Shown here piece after piece: positions 1 through 7,437 of a stretch of 64,000 bases of DNA; within the stretch, counting starts at the first letter, position 1; each line of letters begins with the position of its first letter. The DNA lies in NCBI GenBank assembly GCA_040005635.1, contig JBDTYM010000007.1, positions 7,889 to 71,888 on the forward strand, in the 5' to 3' direction. Origin of the DNA: Dokdonella_A sp040005635. Its GTDB lineage: Bacteria > Pseudomonadota > Gammaproteobacteria > Xanthomonadales > Rhodanobacteraceae. The translations under genes were made by a program, and so were the position numbers. A model generated the notes under the pieces. The model was not told where the DNA came from. It did no database searches and saw nothing but the letters and a program-made list of their open reading frames with translations.

Positions 1-406
1 CGCTGACCAGCGTGCGCAACTCGGCGCGGGCGCCTTCGGTCCATTCCTGCAAACACGCGTCGATCAACGCTTTCGCGGCCTGCAAACGCTCATCGAACAC
101 GATGGTGTCCTGCATCGCGCGAACGACCTTGTAGCGGCCGTCGAAGCTGAGCAGGCTAACGTTGCCCTTGTTTCCGCCAAGGCGAACGCCGTACTGCTCG
201 GCGCTCATCTGCACGAACGTGGCGATGTCATCGAACGCGCGCGACTTGAAGTCGTGCAGCTGGCCGCGAAGCCGATGGGCGGACTCGACCATGCCCTGCA
301 CGAGTTGATCGCGCAGCAGGTCGATCGCCTTGATCGCGGTCTCGGCGACCAGGCGGCCCTGCGAGTCCTGCCGGTAGCCTTTCGGGATGGTGAGTTTCTC
401 AGTCAT
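1..406 (-). CDS. DUF3164 family phage protein (3' end outside window)
   Basis: The first 135 codons of a Mu-like phage early protein are present; the gene runs off the left edge. It begins MTEKLTIPKGYRQDSQGRL and contains the stretches YGVRLGGNKGNVSLLSFDGR and FDERLQAAKALIDACL, which are characteristic of DUF3164 proteins found in Mu-like prophages. The family function is not established; it sits with early genes next to transposition functions. The ATG is preceded by GAGGAATGACC, a good ribosome binding site that overlaps the end of the tiny upstream ORF. It is the most distal gene of the visible early operon. Confidence 0.85.
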   Translation of the reverse strand, partial: MTEKLTIPKGYRQDSQGRLVAETAIKAIDLLRDQLVQGMVESAHRLRGQLHDFKSRAFDDIATFVQMSAEQYGVRLGGNKGNVSLLSFDGRYKVVRAMQDTIVFDERLQAAKALIDACLQEWTEGARAELRTLVS

Positions 407-408
407 GG

Positions 409-498
409 TCATTCCTCTTCGTCAGACGGTCGCCGGTGCAGCGCGTCGCGGTAGCGTTGGCCGAGCGCCGGCGGCAGCTCGTAGTCGTCGTCGGTCAC
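409..498 (-). CDS. Tiny acidic phage ORF, 29 aa
   Basis: A 29-codon ORF starts at a GTG that overlaps the stop of the upstream gene as GTGA, and its stop lies three bases before the DUF3164 start. The product is charged: TDDDYELPPALGQRYRDALH, then RRPSDEEE. The junction style (GTGA overlap, AGGA-containing end serving as the next ribosome binding site) matches real neighbours such as the gene at 2649-2942. No family is recognised. It could be only a translational coupling leader, or noise. Confidence 0.4.
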   Translation of the reverse strand: MTDDDYELPPALGQRYRDALHRRPSDEEE

Positions 499-767
499 TG
501 CGCGGGATCGAATCCGTTGTGGAACAGTTCGTCGCCGTCGTCGACGAACTCGACCAGCATGTGCGCGCCGTCGTAGCTCCAGGTCGCCAGAAAGCCTGCG
601 CGCTCGACCACGCCGATCGGCGTGTGTTCGACGACCAGGACGTCGGGACGAATCGGCGCAGCTGCTGCGGGCGCTGTAGCGTGCTCGGCGACGGCTGCGG
701 CGAGGCACGAGATACCGGACAGCATCACGGCGACGTACACGAGGAAGACGACGTTGCGGGTTTTCAT
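495..767 (-). CDS. Small exported phage protein, 90 aa
   Basis: A predicted secretion signal at residues 1-25 (MKTRN, then a hydrophobic stretch ending SCLAAA) is followed by a short Ala-rich segment and a compact domain of about 50 residues (VLVVEHTPIGVVERAGFLA, YDGAHMLVEF). The C-terminus reads LFHNGFDPAQ. No family is recognised. Its start overlaps the stop of the gene at 764-1486 as ATGA. Its first 17 coding-strand bases are identical to those of the other exported protein of this operon (2939-3355). Exported products are unusual in a phage early operon. Confidence 0.65.
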   Translation of the reverse strand: MKTRNVVFLVYVAVMLSGISCLAAAVAEHATAPAAAAPIRPDVLVVEHTPIGVVERAGFLATWSYDGAHMLVEFVDDGDELFHNGFDPAQ

Positions 768-1486
768 GCGGAAGCTCCGTTGGTGTAGATCTCCGACGCC
801 CGTGAGTCGCTTGGGGAGGAGCGACTTTCAGGGGCGCGGGCGTCGGAGGAAACAAGGGCCGTCGACGCCGTTTCATCCGGCGCGGGTTGCGAGGACACGT
901 CGGCTTGCGACGTCGACGGCAAACGAACTCGGGTGGCTTTCCAGCAACCTTTCTGGCGCGAGCCGACACGCTCGATCAGCCCGGCGCGCTTGAGCTTCAT
1001 CAGCGCGTCGATGATCGTGTGCGGCGGGACGATGTCCGGGCATTCAATGGCGATCTGCGCGCGCGTCACCGGATCGGCGTGACGCTCGATGACCGCGAGC
1101 ACAGTATTCCTGCGCTGCTCAGCGAGCACCCACGCGCTCGGCCGTACGAAGCCAGGCCGGAACGTGTACTTGCGCTGGAAGCCTTCCTCGGCCGTCGTGG
1201 CGGCGTTTTCTTCCGGCTCCGGCGGCGGCGGTGGTAGCGGAAGCGCCGGACGCTTCGGCGCGACGACGTCGGAGCCTAGGCGATAGCGACGGATGCCATC
1301 GCTCGGCATGCCGTCGGTCGGGAACACGCGCTCGACTTGGTCGATGCGGATCAGGGGCGTGAGCTTGTCGCCGACGTCGTGCGCGTCAACGGGCGGCTGC
1401 ACGCGGCGGCCGATCTCGAACGCGGTCAACGGCGCGGCGGCTTCGCCGAGCACGATCAGAATCCACGTCGTCAGTTCGAGGTTCAT
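764..1486 (-). CDS. Phage protein with two winged-helix-like segments and a proline linker, 240 aa
   Basis: Residues about 1-60 (MNLELTTWILIVLGEAAAPL, ending QVERVFP) and about 125-185 (RRNTVLAVIERHADPVTRAQ, LMKLKRAGLIERVG) both read like winged-helix folds: a helix pair, a TxxEI/TRAQI recognition helix and a short wing. They are joined by a Pro-rich linker (PLPPPPPEPEEN). The C-terminus is Ser/Ala-rich and probably disordered. I chose the ATG at 1486, which overlaps the upstream stop as ATGA, rather than upstream in-frame starts that would run deep into that gene. Function is unknown; a DNA-binding early regulator or accessory transposition factor is plausible. Confidence 0.7.
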   Translation of the reverse strand: MNLELTTWILIVLGEAAAPLTAFEIGRRVQPPVDAHDVGDKLTPLIRIDQVERVFPTDGMPSDGIRRYRLGSDVVAPKRPALPLPPPPPEPEENAATTAEEGFQRKYTFRPGFVRPSAWVLAEQRRNTVLAVIERHADPVTRAQIAIECPDIVPPHTIIDALMKLKRAGLIERVGSRQKGCWKATRVRLPSTSQADVSSQPAPDETASTALVSSDARAPESRSSPSDSRASEIYTNGASA

Positions 1487-1761
1487 GCCGCCGCCTCTTC
1501 GAGCTGCGCGATCGACTGGCTTTCGTCCCAGTGAACACGGCAGCCGCACATGTCGGCGTAGCAATGCGTCTTCGGCGAGTAGAAGCTCGCCGAGCTGCGC
1601 GTGATCCGACCGGCCAGCATCGGCCGGCGATCGACGCAGAGGCGTGGCGTTACGCCTTCGATGCGGATCTCGGTCACGACGCAGCCCTGGTCGGAAAGCG
1701 TGAACACCGCGGCGATTGCCTGGTTCAACGCACGTCGCATGGTGTTATTGAGCGTGTTCAT
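1483..1761 (-). CDS. Hypothetical phage protein, 92 aa
   Basis: A 92-residue protein beginning MNTLNNTMRRALNQAIAAVF. It contains four cysteines (GCVV, LCVD, CYADMCGC) including a C-x4-C-x-C cluster, and a strand-rich middle (VVTEIRIEGVTPRL). No known family is recognised. The stop overlaps the next start as ATGA and the start lies 17 bases inside the preceding gene, so it is tightly coupled in the early operon. Many Mu-like phages carry a similar small Cys-containing protein here, but I cannot assign a role. Confidence 0.65.
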   Translation of the reverse strand: MNTLNNTMRRALNQAIAAVFTLSDQGCVVTEIRIEGVTPRLCVDRRPMLAGRITRSSASFYSPKTHCYADMCGCRVHWDESQSIAQLEEAAA

Positions 1762-2131
1762 CGGGGGCCTCGTTGGTGAGCGGCAAGCGCAGCTGGCCGC
1801 GTAGATCGGGAAGCGCGGCGCCCTTCATCGCGGCGACCTGGCGTAGGCTGGTCATGGCACGCGAGAACAGGAACTCGCACGTCGTGTTGAGTTCGTCGGC
1901 CGTCTCCGCGAGGAAATAGCCAGTCGATGGATGCGCAGCGACCTTGTGGCCGGCGCAGCGCAGCGCCTCGACAACAGTGCGCAGGCGCCGCTCCCCGTTC
2001 GCTGTCGTGACGCCGCAGATGCACGTCACCAGCTCGCGCGCGGTCAGTGCGTTCGCGGCGCCGACGTGGTCGGCGAGAACGTCGAGCACCAGCTCCGGCG
2101 TCAGTTGCCGGTCGAAAAGGTCGTCAAGCAT
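1745..2131 (-). CDS. Hypothetical phage protein, 128 aa, possible HTH
   Basis: An ORF starting MLDDLFDRQLTPELVLDVLA. Residues about 5-75 (AANALTARELVTCICGVTTA, RRLRTVVEALRCAGHKVAAH) look like a helix-turn-helix fold of the replication-initiator or wHTH kind, ending in a wing-like segment GYFLAE. The ATG at 2131 overlaps the previous stop as TGATG, with GGGAG upstream; an in-frame GTG lies one codon earlier. The C-terminal part is helical. Function is unknown; regulatory or early replication accessory roles are possible. Confidence 0.65.
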   Translation of the reverse strand: MLDDLFDRQLTPELVLDVLADHVGAANALTARELVTCICGVTTANGERRLRTVVEALRCAGHKVAAHPSTGYFLAETADELNTTCEFLFSRAMTSLRQVAAMKGAALPDLRGQLRLPLTNEAPDEHAQ

Positions 2132-2334
2132 CACTTTTGCTCCCGTGCGATACGGACGAGACTTGCTTCTGCGGACGTGTTTTCGATCTCGAACGCGATA
2201 AGCGCGCCGATTTCCTCGATCGCCTGCAAGCGGGCAACTGGATCGCGGTAGTGCGAGATCCAGTTGACCGCATAGATCGCTGCGTCCAGGTGCGGACGCA
2301 GGTCCTCGGGGATCGGCGGCTCGGCGTTCGACAT
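2131..2334 (-). CDS. Small phage protein, 67 aa
   Basis: A 67-residue mainly helical protein, MSNAEPPIPEDLRPHLDAAI to IAREQK, with no signal peptide or membrane segment. The middle (VNWISHYRDPVARLQAIEEI) and the end (AFEIENTSAEASLVRIAREQ) read as two amphipathic helices. No family is recognised. It follows the gene at 2339-2656 after four bases and overlaps the next start by one base, so it belongs to the early operon. Confidence 0.6.
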   Translation of the reverse strand: MSNAEPPIPEDLRPHLDAAIYAVNWISHYRDPVARLQAIEEIGALIAFEIENTSAEASLVRIAREQK

Positions 2335-2338
2335 CGCG

Positions 2339-2656
2339 CTACTCCGCGCCTCGCGCGCTCACGAGCCACTGCTGCGGCAAGCACGAGATCCCGCCCGCTT
2401 CGTCGGCGTCCGCGTTGCGCACCCGCCAGCACGTCACGTCGTCGCTCGCGTCGTAGAACTTCACGACGTCGTCGGGCAACGCGAGCGGCACCGGGCGTGG
2501 AATCTGCTGCCCGGAAGCAACGATGCGCGCGTCGGCTTTGATCATCGACGGCCCGGTTATGCGGCCGGCGATGAAGGCGCCGAGCAAGAGAACGCAACCG
2601 ATGATCACGATTGCGCCTGGCTCAATGTCGGAGATACGGCGACCCTGGTTATTCAT
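2339..2656 (-). CDS. Phage membrane-anchored protein, 105 aa
   Basis: One strong transmembrane helix at residues about 14-32 (GAIVIIGCVLLLGAFIAG) is preceded by a short Arg-containing N-terminus (MNNQGRRISDIEP) and followed by a region of about 70 residues likely outside the cytoplasm, with two cysteines (TCW, ISC) that could form a disulphide. The C-terminus is acidic. The start overlaps the upstream gene by eight bases. No family is recognised. It is one of three membrane or exported products in this early operon. Confidence 0.6.
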   Translation of the reverse strand: MNNQGRRISDIEPGAIVIIGCVLLLGAFIAGRITGPSMIKADARIVASGQQIPRPVPLALPDDVVKFYDASDDVTCWRVRNADADEAGGISCLPQQWLVSARGAE

Positions 2657-2942
2657 CGGAAACCTCCCGGCGCATGCATGAGATGAGCGCGCTGATCTGC
2701 GAGCGAGTCAGTGCGCAGAGCACTTCGTCGACGCGCGCATCGCTCCGCGGCTGTTCGAGTCCGGCGGCCTCGAAGAAGCGTCGGTGAAACGCCGTGATGT
2801 GGGTTACATCCAGATCCAGCTGCTGCATCGTCGTGCGAGCAAACAGGCGCTGGTGCGGCGTGCTATTCGGCTGACGCGCGGGCGCAGTAGCAGCGCCCGT
2901 GCGAAGGCCGCGCAGAGAACCCTGCAGCGGCGCGGCGTTCAC
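2649..2942 (-). CDS. Hypothetical phage protein, 97 aa, GTG start
   Basis: The C-terminal half (LDVTHITAFHRRFFEAAGLE, VDEVLCALTRSQISALISCM) is a helical domain of about 55 residues; the N-terminal part is Ala/Pro/Gln-rich. I chose the GTG at 2942 because it overlaps the upstream stop as GTGA, the junction style seen elsewhere in this operon; the reading frame stays open further upstream but only over the exported protein gene. An internal ATG about 55 residues before the end is an alternative start. No family is recognised. Confidence 0.5.
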   Translation of the reverse strand: MNAAPLQGSLRGLRTGAATAPARQPNSTPHQRLFARTTMQQLDLDVTHITAFHRRFFEAAGLEQPRSDARVDEVLCALTRSQISALISCMRREVSDE

Positions 2943-3355
2943 GAGCCACCCGGAGGGCAATCGAGCGACAGCCTCGTGGAACCCTGTTCGATCGCGAGGC
3001 TGACGAGCGAGCAGTTGTGGAACGTATCCGTCGTCGTCGAGCGCACGAGGGTCGCGGTCCAATAGCGGTCGCTGACGTTGCCGGTCACAACTTGCGGCTG
3101 GCGAGTCTGGCCGCGCGACGGAGCGTTACCACCGAGCGGCACCGGATCGAGGCAACCACCGGCCAGGACGCCATCGTCCATCGGGACATTGCTCGGCCAT
3201 TGCCGAACCGAATTGACGTAGCAGTAGTAGACGGTCTGCGAGCCGTTGACCGTGACGAAGAACATGTCCGGCGGCTGGTCGGCGTGCGCGATGCTGCCGA
3301 CGCAGGCGAGGATGGTCAGAATGATGAGGCTTGCGATGAGGTTGCGGGTTTTCAT
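2939..3355 (-). CDS. Exported phage protein, 138 aa
   Basis: A clear signal peptide (MKTRNLIASLIILTILACVG, cleavage probably after SIAHA) is followed by a mature region of about 112 residues rich in Val, Ser, Thr and Pro with four cysteines (YYCYV, GGCL, HNCS, DCPP). The Cys content and export signal suggest a disulphide-bonded extracytoplasmic protein. The start overlaps the muB-like stop as ATGA. It shares its first five residues and 17 bases with the exported protein at 495-767. Function is unknown. Confidence 0.65.
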   Translation of the reverse strand: MKTRNLIASLIILTILACVGSIAHADQPPDMFFVTVNGSQTVYYCYVNSVRQWPSNVPMDDGVLAGGCLDPVPLGGNAPSRGQTRQPQVVTGNVSDRYWTATLVRSTTTDTFHNCSLVSLAIEQGSTRLSLDCPPGGS

Positions 3356-4341
3356 GCTTCGACTCCCAATTCGCGCCAGGCCGAACGCACGTCGTCGCAG
3401 CAGAGCGAACGCTCGGCCGCTGCGGCGTACATCGAGCCGAGACGCAGGACTTTCGTGAGGATGCGAAGGCCGCCGGGCATTGAGGCGATCTCTTCGAGTT
3501 GGCCGCGGCAGCTGCTGTCTGTGATGTTCCAGGCAGCAAGCACTGCGGAGATATCGGCCTTCGTGGACTTCGCGAGCCGGACCTTTTTGCCGATTCGCGA
3601 ATACAGCCGATCGAGGTACGCGGCACGCGTGCCGCCTGCCGTCATGCGTGCATACACCTGCTCGTTTCCGACGAGCGCGATGCCGATGCCGGTGGCGTCA
3701 TGGATGCTGCGAATCTGGTCGAGCGCGGCGACGGACAAGTGCTGCGCTTCGTCGACGACGATCAAGCCCTGCGTCTCGGCGACGCGCTTGACGATCGCGC
3801 GGTGCAGGCGCGCGGCGCCGCCGCTGTTTACCGTCGTGAGTCCGAGCGCGTCGCCGATCTCTTCGAGCGCTGTAACGACGCTCGCGGATGCCGGCGTCAT
3901 CGTGGCGTGCCACACGTTCGGCGCAATACGCTCGTATTGGCGGATCGACGTCGTCTTGCCGAGGCCGGCGCCGCCATACACCAGGACGATGTCACCAGCG
4001 ATCTGCGCATAGCGCAGCGTGCCGATGATGCGCTCAGCGCTCGGCGTGTTGACGAAGTCTGGCGCGGTCGGCAGGCGTTCCTGCTCGGCGCGCTGCGCGT
4101 GCAGGCTGTCGAGCCACTTGGCGATCTTCGCCGCGATGGCCTCGTTGTCGCCTCCGTAGCCGCCGGCAAGCCACTGCGACATCGTCGTCGAGCTGATGCC
4201 GGCTTCGCGAGCGATACGCGCCTGCGATAGGCGGCGGTCGCTGTCCATCGCCGCGCGCAGACGTGCGCGCACGTCCTGCTCTTGCTGCGGCGCTTCGCTA
4301 GCGATCGTGCGAAGGGTCGTTACGTTGGTGTCGTTGCTCAT
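3352..4341 (-). CDS. MuB-type target DNA activator, AAA+ ATPase
   Basis: A 329-residue protein, close to Mu B (312 residues). The N-terminus carries a helix-turn-helix (RLSQARIAREAGISSTTMSQ, residues about 37-57), as in MuB. The ATPase core has Walker A GGAGLGKT at 123-130 and Walker B LIVVDE at about 193-198 followed by AQHL. By family knowledge MuB forms ATP-dependent filaments on target DNA, recruits MuA and gives target immunity. I chose the ATG at 4341, preceded by GGGGATTGT, over an in-frame start 17 codons upstream that would translate an (AACC)n tract. Confidence 0.9.
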   Translation of the reverse strand: MSNDTNVTTLRTIASEAPQQEQDVRARLRAAMDSDRRLSQARIAREAGISSTTMSQWLAGGYGGDNEAIAAKIAKWLDSLHAQRAEQERLPTAPDFVNTPSAERIIGTLRYAQIAGDIVLVYGGAGLGKTTSIRQYERIAPNVWHATMTPASASVVTALEEIGDALGLTTVNSGGAARLHRAIVKRVAETQGLIVVDEAQHLSVAALDQIRSIHDATGIGIALVGNEQVYARMTAGGTRAAYLDRLYSRIGKKVRLAKSTKADISAVLAAWNITDSSCRGQLEEIASMPGGLRILTKVLRLGSMYAAAAERSLCCDDVRSAWRELGVEA

Positions 4342-4350
4342 ACAATCCCC

Positions 4351-4386
4351 GTTGGTTGGTTGGTTGGTCGGTCTGGTTGGTCGGTC
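4351..4386. repeat. Tetranucleotide tract (GTTG)4 plus degenerate units before the muB-like gene
   Basis: Four perfect GTTG units at 4351-4366 are followed by five degenerate four-base units (GTCG, GTCT, GGTT, GGTC, GGTC). Read on the coding strand this is an AACC-type tract ending about ten bases before the start codon of the ATPase gene, just outside its ribosome binding site. Such tracts are prone to slipped-strand change. A length change here would alter the spacer between muA and muB rather than a reading frame. Confidence 0.75.
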
Positions 4387-4398
4387 AATCACGATCGG

Positions 4399-4418
4399 GG
4401 CGCCGTTGACGCGGCGCC
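4399..4418 (-). promoter_or_regulatory. GC-rich hairpin between muA-like and muB-like genes
   Basis: GGCGCCG at 4399-4405 and CGGCGCC at 4412-4418 form a perfect 7-bp stem with a six-base loop, eight bases past the transposase stop codon. There is no T-tract, so it may be an mRNA stabiliser or a weak attenuator rather than an intrinsic terminator. Confidence 0.5.
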
Positions 4419-4425
4419 TGGATCA

Positions 4426-6393
4426 CTACAGTCGGTTGCGTGCGCGTTCCTCCTGGATGCGGGTCAGAAAGTCGTTGAGAGAGCGTTCGGACTGCGGCAG
4501 ATCGTCGGTTCCGGTGCGCGCCTGCTCGCGCGGCACGACCGCAGCGCGAGGCGTTCCGAAAACCGGTTCGATGACGGCCGCAGGCGGCAGATCGGCGGGA
4601 ACTTCGGTAGGCAACTGCGCCGCGACCCGCGATGCGTCCATGCGGCGTTCGGCACCGAGCATCCGCTTCGTCGCCTTGCGGAAATCCTTCGTAGCGCGTG
4701 CGTGTTCGCGGGCCGCATTCGTGTCGGCAAAGCCGACGCGAGCGATGCACTCGGCATAACCGATGAACGTGCCGTCGAGCGCGTAGCAGTCGACGCCGGT
4801 ATGCAGCGCAATCGGGTCGAACCGCAGCACGACCTTCCGGCCGGCGTGCGCAGAGAGCGCCTCGCTCCAGTAGCGATTGCCGGCCACGTGCACGCTGCCG
4901 TCATAGGCGTTCGCAGTCACCGCTTCTGCGGCGAGCAACAACGCGCGGAGCTGCGTCGACGTCGCCTTGCGGATAGACGATTTCGCATAGCTCTCGGCGA
5001 ACACCTGGTCGAAGCTGCGGCCGTTGCACTGCGCAGCGCGGCGACCCAGGCGTGCGTTGTGCGCAGCGACTTCGCTGTTCACCACTGCGACGAACTCGTC
5101 CCAGGCCACCGACCGACTGCCGTAGTTCTCAGGCTTCGCGGTCGGGTTGTTGCCGAGGTAGGCGCCTGCGAAAGCCGGATGCTTCGCGATCGAATCGCAG
5201 AAGTCGCGCCAGGCGCGCTCGATCGGCTTCGCCTGGCCGTGATACGGCGTGACCCAGTGAACGGTCACCCCGAGGCCCGTGATGATGCCGACCGGGTCTT
5301 CCTCGCGAACCTTGAAGCGGTAGCGATTCGGCGTGCCGCCGGTAAGGAACTTGCTCGCGAAGGCGCGACCATTGTCGAGCCAGCATTCGCGCGGAATTCC
5401 GTACTCGCGCACCATGTCGGCGAACGCCAGGCGCACCAGGTCGCTGGTCTCGGTTTCACCGATGCGCCATGACAGCATCTTGCCGCTCGCGAGATCCTGC
5501 CAGCCGACGATGATCGGGCGACCGATCGTGCCATCGGGGAAGATCACGGACACGTCGAACTTGTGACCGTCCGAATTGACGCCATCGAGCGCGGCGAAGA
5601 CCGAGCGGTCGCGCTGCTGCGCCGGATAGAGCTTCATCAGCGCTTCTTCGCCCTCGCGAGCGAGCACGCGCACGGCGCGCGAAAGCTCCGTCTCGATGCG
5701 GCGTTTGAAGGTGCGCAGGCTCGCGAGCGCTGGCCAGTTCGATTTGCCCGCGGCAACGCGCTGCAGCCGGCGGTAACAGCTCTCCGCGCTAGGTGCTTCG
5801 AGGCGTAGATAGTCGGCTTTGAAGGTCTCCCACGCTTCGGGGTCGATCTGCGCCTTTGCGGTCTGTCCGACGTAGTGCGGGACGAGCAGGTAAAGCCAGT
5901 CGGATCGGTGCGCGCCAGCGACGGCCGCCTGCCACCGCGCCAGGTTGCCGACACTCGCGCCGCGCACGCCGTCGCGCTGCAGCTGCTCGGCAACGGCCGC
6001 GCGCGCCGCCATCAGCGAGCAACCGGTGTCCTGCATGCGCTCGATCAGGTGCAGCGCGTCGAGGCGCTTGCGTGCGACGGCCTGCATCGCAGAACCGACG
6101 CGCTCGTAGCGATCGTGTGCCGCCTCGATTCGCTGCTCGGTCCACTTAGGCGACGCCGAATGGGTCGCGTTGATCGGCGCCGGAGCGGTGCGGGCGAGCA
6201 GCGCTACTTGCACCGGGATCGAGAGGTCGGCAATCGCGTACAAGCGTTTCCTGCCGCCGCGCCCGCACACCTCGGTATATCGCCAGCCTTCGCGCTTCGC
6301 GCGCTTTTCGGCGACGCTCTTATGCACGCCGAGCGCCGTCGCAACCGCCTTAATGTCGAAGTTGCGATCGGCGCTCCCCACGTTGGTGCTCAT
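4426..6393 (-). CDS. MuA-type DDE transposase
   Basis: A 655-residue transposase, almost the length of Mu A (663). The N-terminus has a Mu-type DNA-binding fold (ALGVHKSVAEKRAKREGWRY, about residues 20-40). The RNase-H-like core shows D270 (FAALDG), D340 (CWLDNGRAF) and E392 (AKPIERAW), in register with the DDE triad of Mu A (D269, D336, E392). A C-terminal domain follows with the basic, helical tail expected for MuB contact. It cuts and joins phage ends during integration and replicative transposition. The start overlaps the upstream gene as ATGA. Confidence 0.95.
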   Translation of the reverse strand: MSTNVGSADRNFDIKAVATALGVHKSVAEKRAKREGWRYTEVCGRGGRKRLYAIADLSIPVQVALLARTAPAPINATHSASPKWTEQRIEAAHDRYERVGSAMQAVARKRLDALHLIERMQDTGCSLMAARAAVAEQLQRDGVRGASVGNLARWQAAVAGAHRSDWLYLLVPHYVGQTAKAQIDPEAWETFKADYLRLEAPSAESCYRRLQRVAAGKSNWPALASLRTFKRRIETELSRAVRVLAREGEEALMKLYPAQQRDRSVFAALDGVNSDGHKFDVSVIFPDGTIGRPIIVGWQDLASGKMLSWRIGETETSDLVRLAFADMVREYGIPRECWLDNGRAFASKFLTGGTPNRYRFKVREEDPVGIITGLGVTVHWVTPYHGQAKPIERAWRDFCDSIAKHPAFAGAYLGNNPTAKPENYGSRSVAWDEFVAVVNSEVAAHNARLGRRAAQCNGRSFDQVFAESYAKSSIRKATSTQLRALLLAAEAVTANAYDGSVHVAGNRYWSEALSAHAGRKVVLRFDPIALHTGVDCYALDGTFIGYAECIARVGFADTNAAREHARATKDFRKATKRMLGAERRMDASRVAAQLPTEVPADLPPAAVIEPVFGTPRAAVVPREQARTGTDDLPQSERSLNDFLTRIQEERARNRL

Positions 6394-6833
6394 AGGCTCC
6401 TCCGCAGGCGTTCGCGGATCGCCTTTTCTTCGCGCGCTAGCTCGCCTTTCTGGCGCTCAAGGCGGCCAAGCTCGGCGGCGAGTGCATCGCGGCCGATCAT
6501 CATTCGGCCACCGCGAACTTCGGCGAGCCAGTTGCTGTAGAGATAGCTCCCGCACGCCACCTCGAGGAGAGGCATCAGCCATGCAGGAATGTTGTATTCC
6601 TCGCGGCTGTTGGCTGAGTACGCATCGAGCATGTACTTGCTGATTTCCTTGCCTGCCAGGCGCGACATTTCGGCCGCGACTGCGTACCGGTCTTTGCCGG
6701 CGGTCGTCGCCTGCTCAAGCATCTGACTCACGATGCCGGCGAGGACCGGTCGGTAGTCCATCGAGGCAGGGATTTGTGCCGCCGGGCGCGGCACGTCGAA
6801 TAGGTCCCCGTTTTCGCGAACGCGGCGCGTCAT
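6390..6833 (-). CDS. Conserved Mu-like phage protein upstream of transposase, 147 aa
   Basis: Begins MTRRVRENGDLFDVPRPAAQ. The middle (KDRYAVAAEMSRLAGKEISK, YMLDAYSANSREEYNIPAWL) is a helical domain and the C-terminus (LAAELGRLERQKGELAREEK) is a predicted coiled coil. From memory, proteins with this N-terminus sit directly before the transposase in many BcepMu-like and B3-like prophages; no function is established. I chose the ATG at 6833 with GAGG five bases upstream rather than a GTG two codons earlier. The stop overlaps the transposase start as ATGA. Confidence 0.75.
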   Translation of the reverse strand: MTRRVRENGDLFDVPRPAAQIPASMDYRPVLAGIVSQMLEQATTAGKDRYAVAAEMSRLAGKEISKYMLDAYSANSREEYNIPAWLMPLLEVACGSYLYSNWLAEVRGGRMMIGRDALAAELGRLERQKGELAREEKAIRERLRRSL

Positions 6834-7015
6834 ACGCACCTCGCGAGACGGGGTTGCATGGCACTACCGAGCGAGGTTGACGCCGAGGAACATTCGGCCG
6901 CACCGAGGGTGCAACTCAGCTGCCGTGCTGCCGGGGTTTTTGGGCATGTCGACCCGCGGCACTGCCCGGCTAATCCGCGCCGGAAAAACCCGGCCTGGCG
7001 ATCGATAGGACCCAC
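6830..7015 (-). CDS. Possible small Cys-containing phage ORF, 61 aa
   Basis: A GTG-started ORF fills the gap between the gp16-like regulator and the gene at 6833 and its stop overlaps that gene's start as ATGA, the junction style of the operon. The product (GFFRRGLAGQCRGSTC, PKTPAARQLSCTLGAAECSS) has four cysteines and no recognised fold. There is no clear ribosome binding site. It is faintly like short phage ORFs of the ash type, but I would not name it. It may be untranslated spacer. Confidence 0.3.
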   Translation of the reverse strand: MGPIDRQAGFFRRGLAGQCRGSTCPKTPAARQLSCTLGAAECSSASTSLGSAMQPRLARCV

Positions 7016-7017
7016 GT

Positions 7018-7272
7018 CTACGCGACCTGGCGCGACTGCGGATTGCGCACTTCCGTGGGGGTGCTAGGCTTCGCTCCAGGCACCTTGAGACCGAGCGCCA
7101 CGGCGATGTCGTGGGAACGGCCCCAGTAGGCTTTGTACTGGCCTCCCATGACTCGGTAGACGGCGTCGCGATTGAAGCCGTGATCGGTCGCCCATTGCGT
7201 CAGCGTCGTGCCGCTTTGACGCATGCGTTCGCGAACTTGAGCGGGGGTCAGTGGCGTTGCTTTGTTTGACAT
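7018..7272 (-). CDS. BcepMu gp16-family DNA-binding protein (Ner-like early regulator)
   Basis: An 84-residue protein whose core (TPAQVRERMRQSGTTLTQWA, TDHGFNRDAVYRVMGGQYKA, SHDIAVALGLK) matches the BcepMu gp16 family, a phage HTH regulator group in the position of Mu Ner. The helix-turn-helix covers residues about 8-60. It is the first gene of the early operon and diverges from the repressor, so by analogy it probably damps early and repressor transcription. I chose the ATG at 7272 (MSNKATPL) since the upstream in-frame sequence is promoter-like DNA with inverted repeats. Confidence 0.8.
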   Translation of the reverse strand: MSNKATPLTPAQVRERMRQSGTTLTQWATDHGFNRDAVYRVMGGQYKAYWGRSHDIAVALGLKVPGAKPSTPTEVRNPQSRQVA

Positions 7273-7325
7273 GTCTTGTCGTCCGTTGCGGGTATGCAGG
7301 TGCACATATCTACGGAGCAAACATA

Positions 7326-7341
7326 GCACCCGTTTGGGTGC
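7326..7341. promoter_or_regulatory. Palindrome in the early-promoter region, candidate operator
   Basis: GCACCC, four bases, GGGTGC: a perfect 6-bp inverted repeat 54 bases before the start of the Ner-like gene. A related imperfect palindrome (ACACCCGAATGTGT) follows at 7348-7361, as expected for paired operators read by the repressor or the Ner-like protein. Confidence 0.55.
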
Positions 7342-7437
7342 CTGACAACACCCGAATGTGTGCGGCACTCCCGACCGTTCGAACAAAGATGGGTTTGGTG
7401 CTGAGTCTCGGCCAGATTCAACGACTTACAGCCAAGT

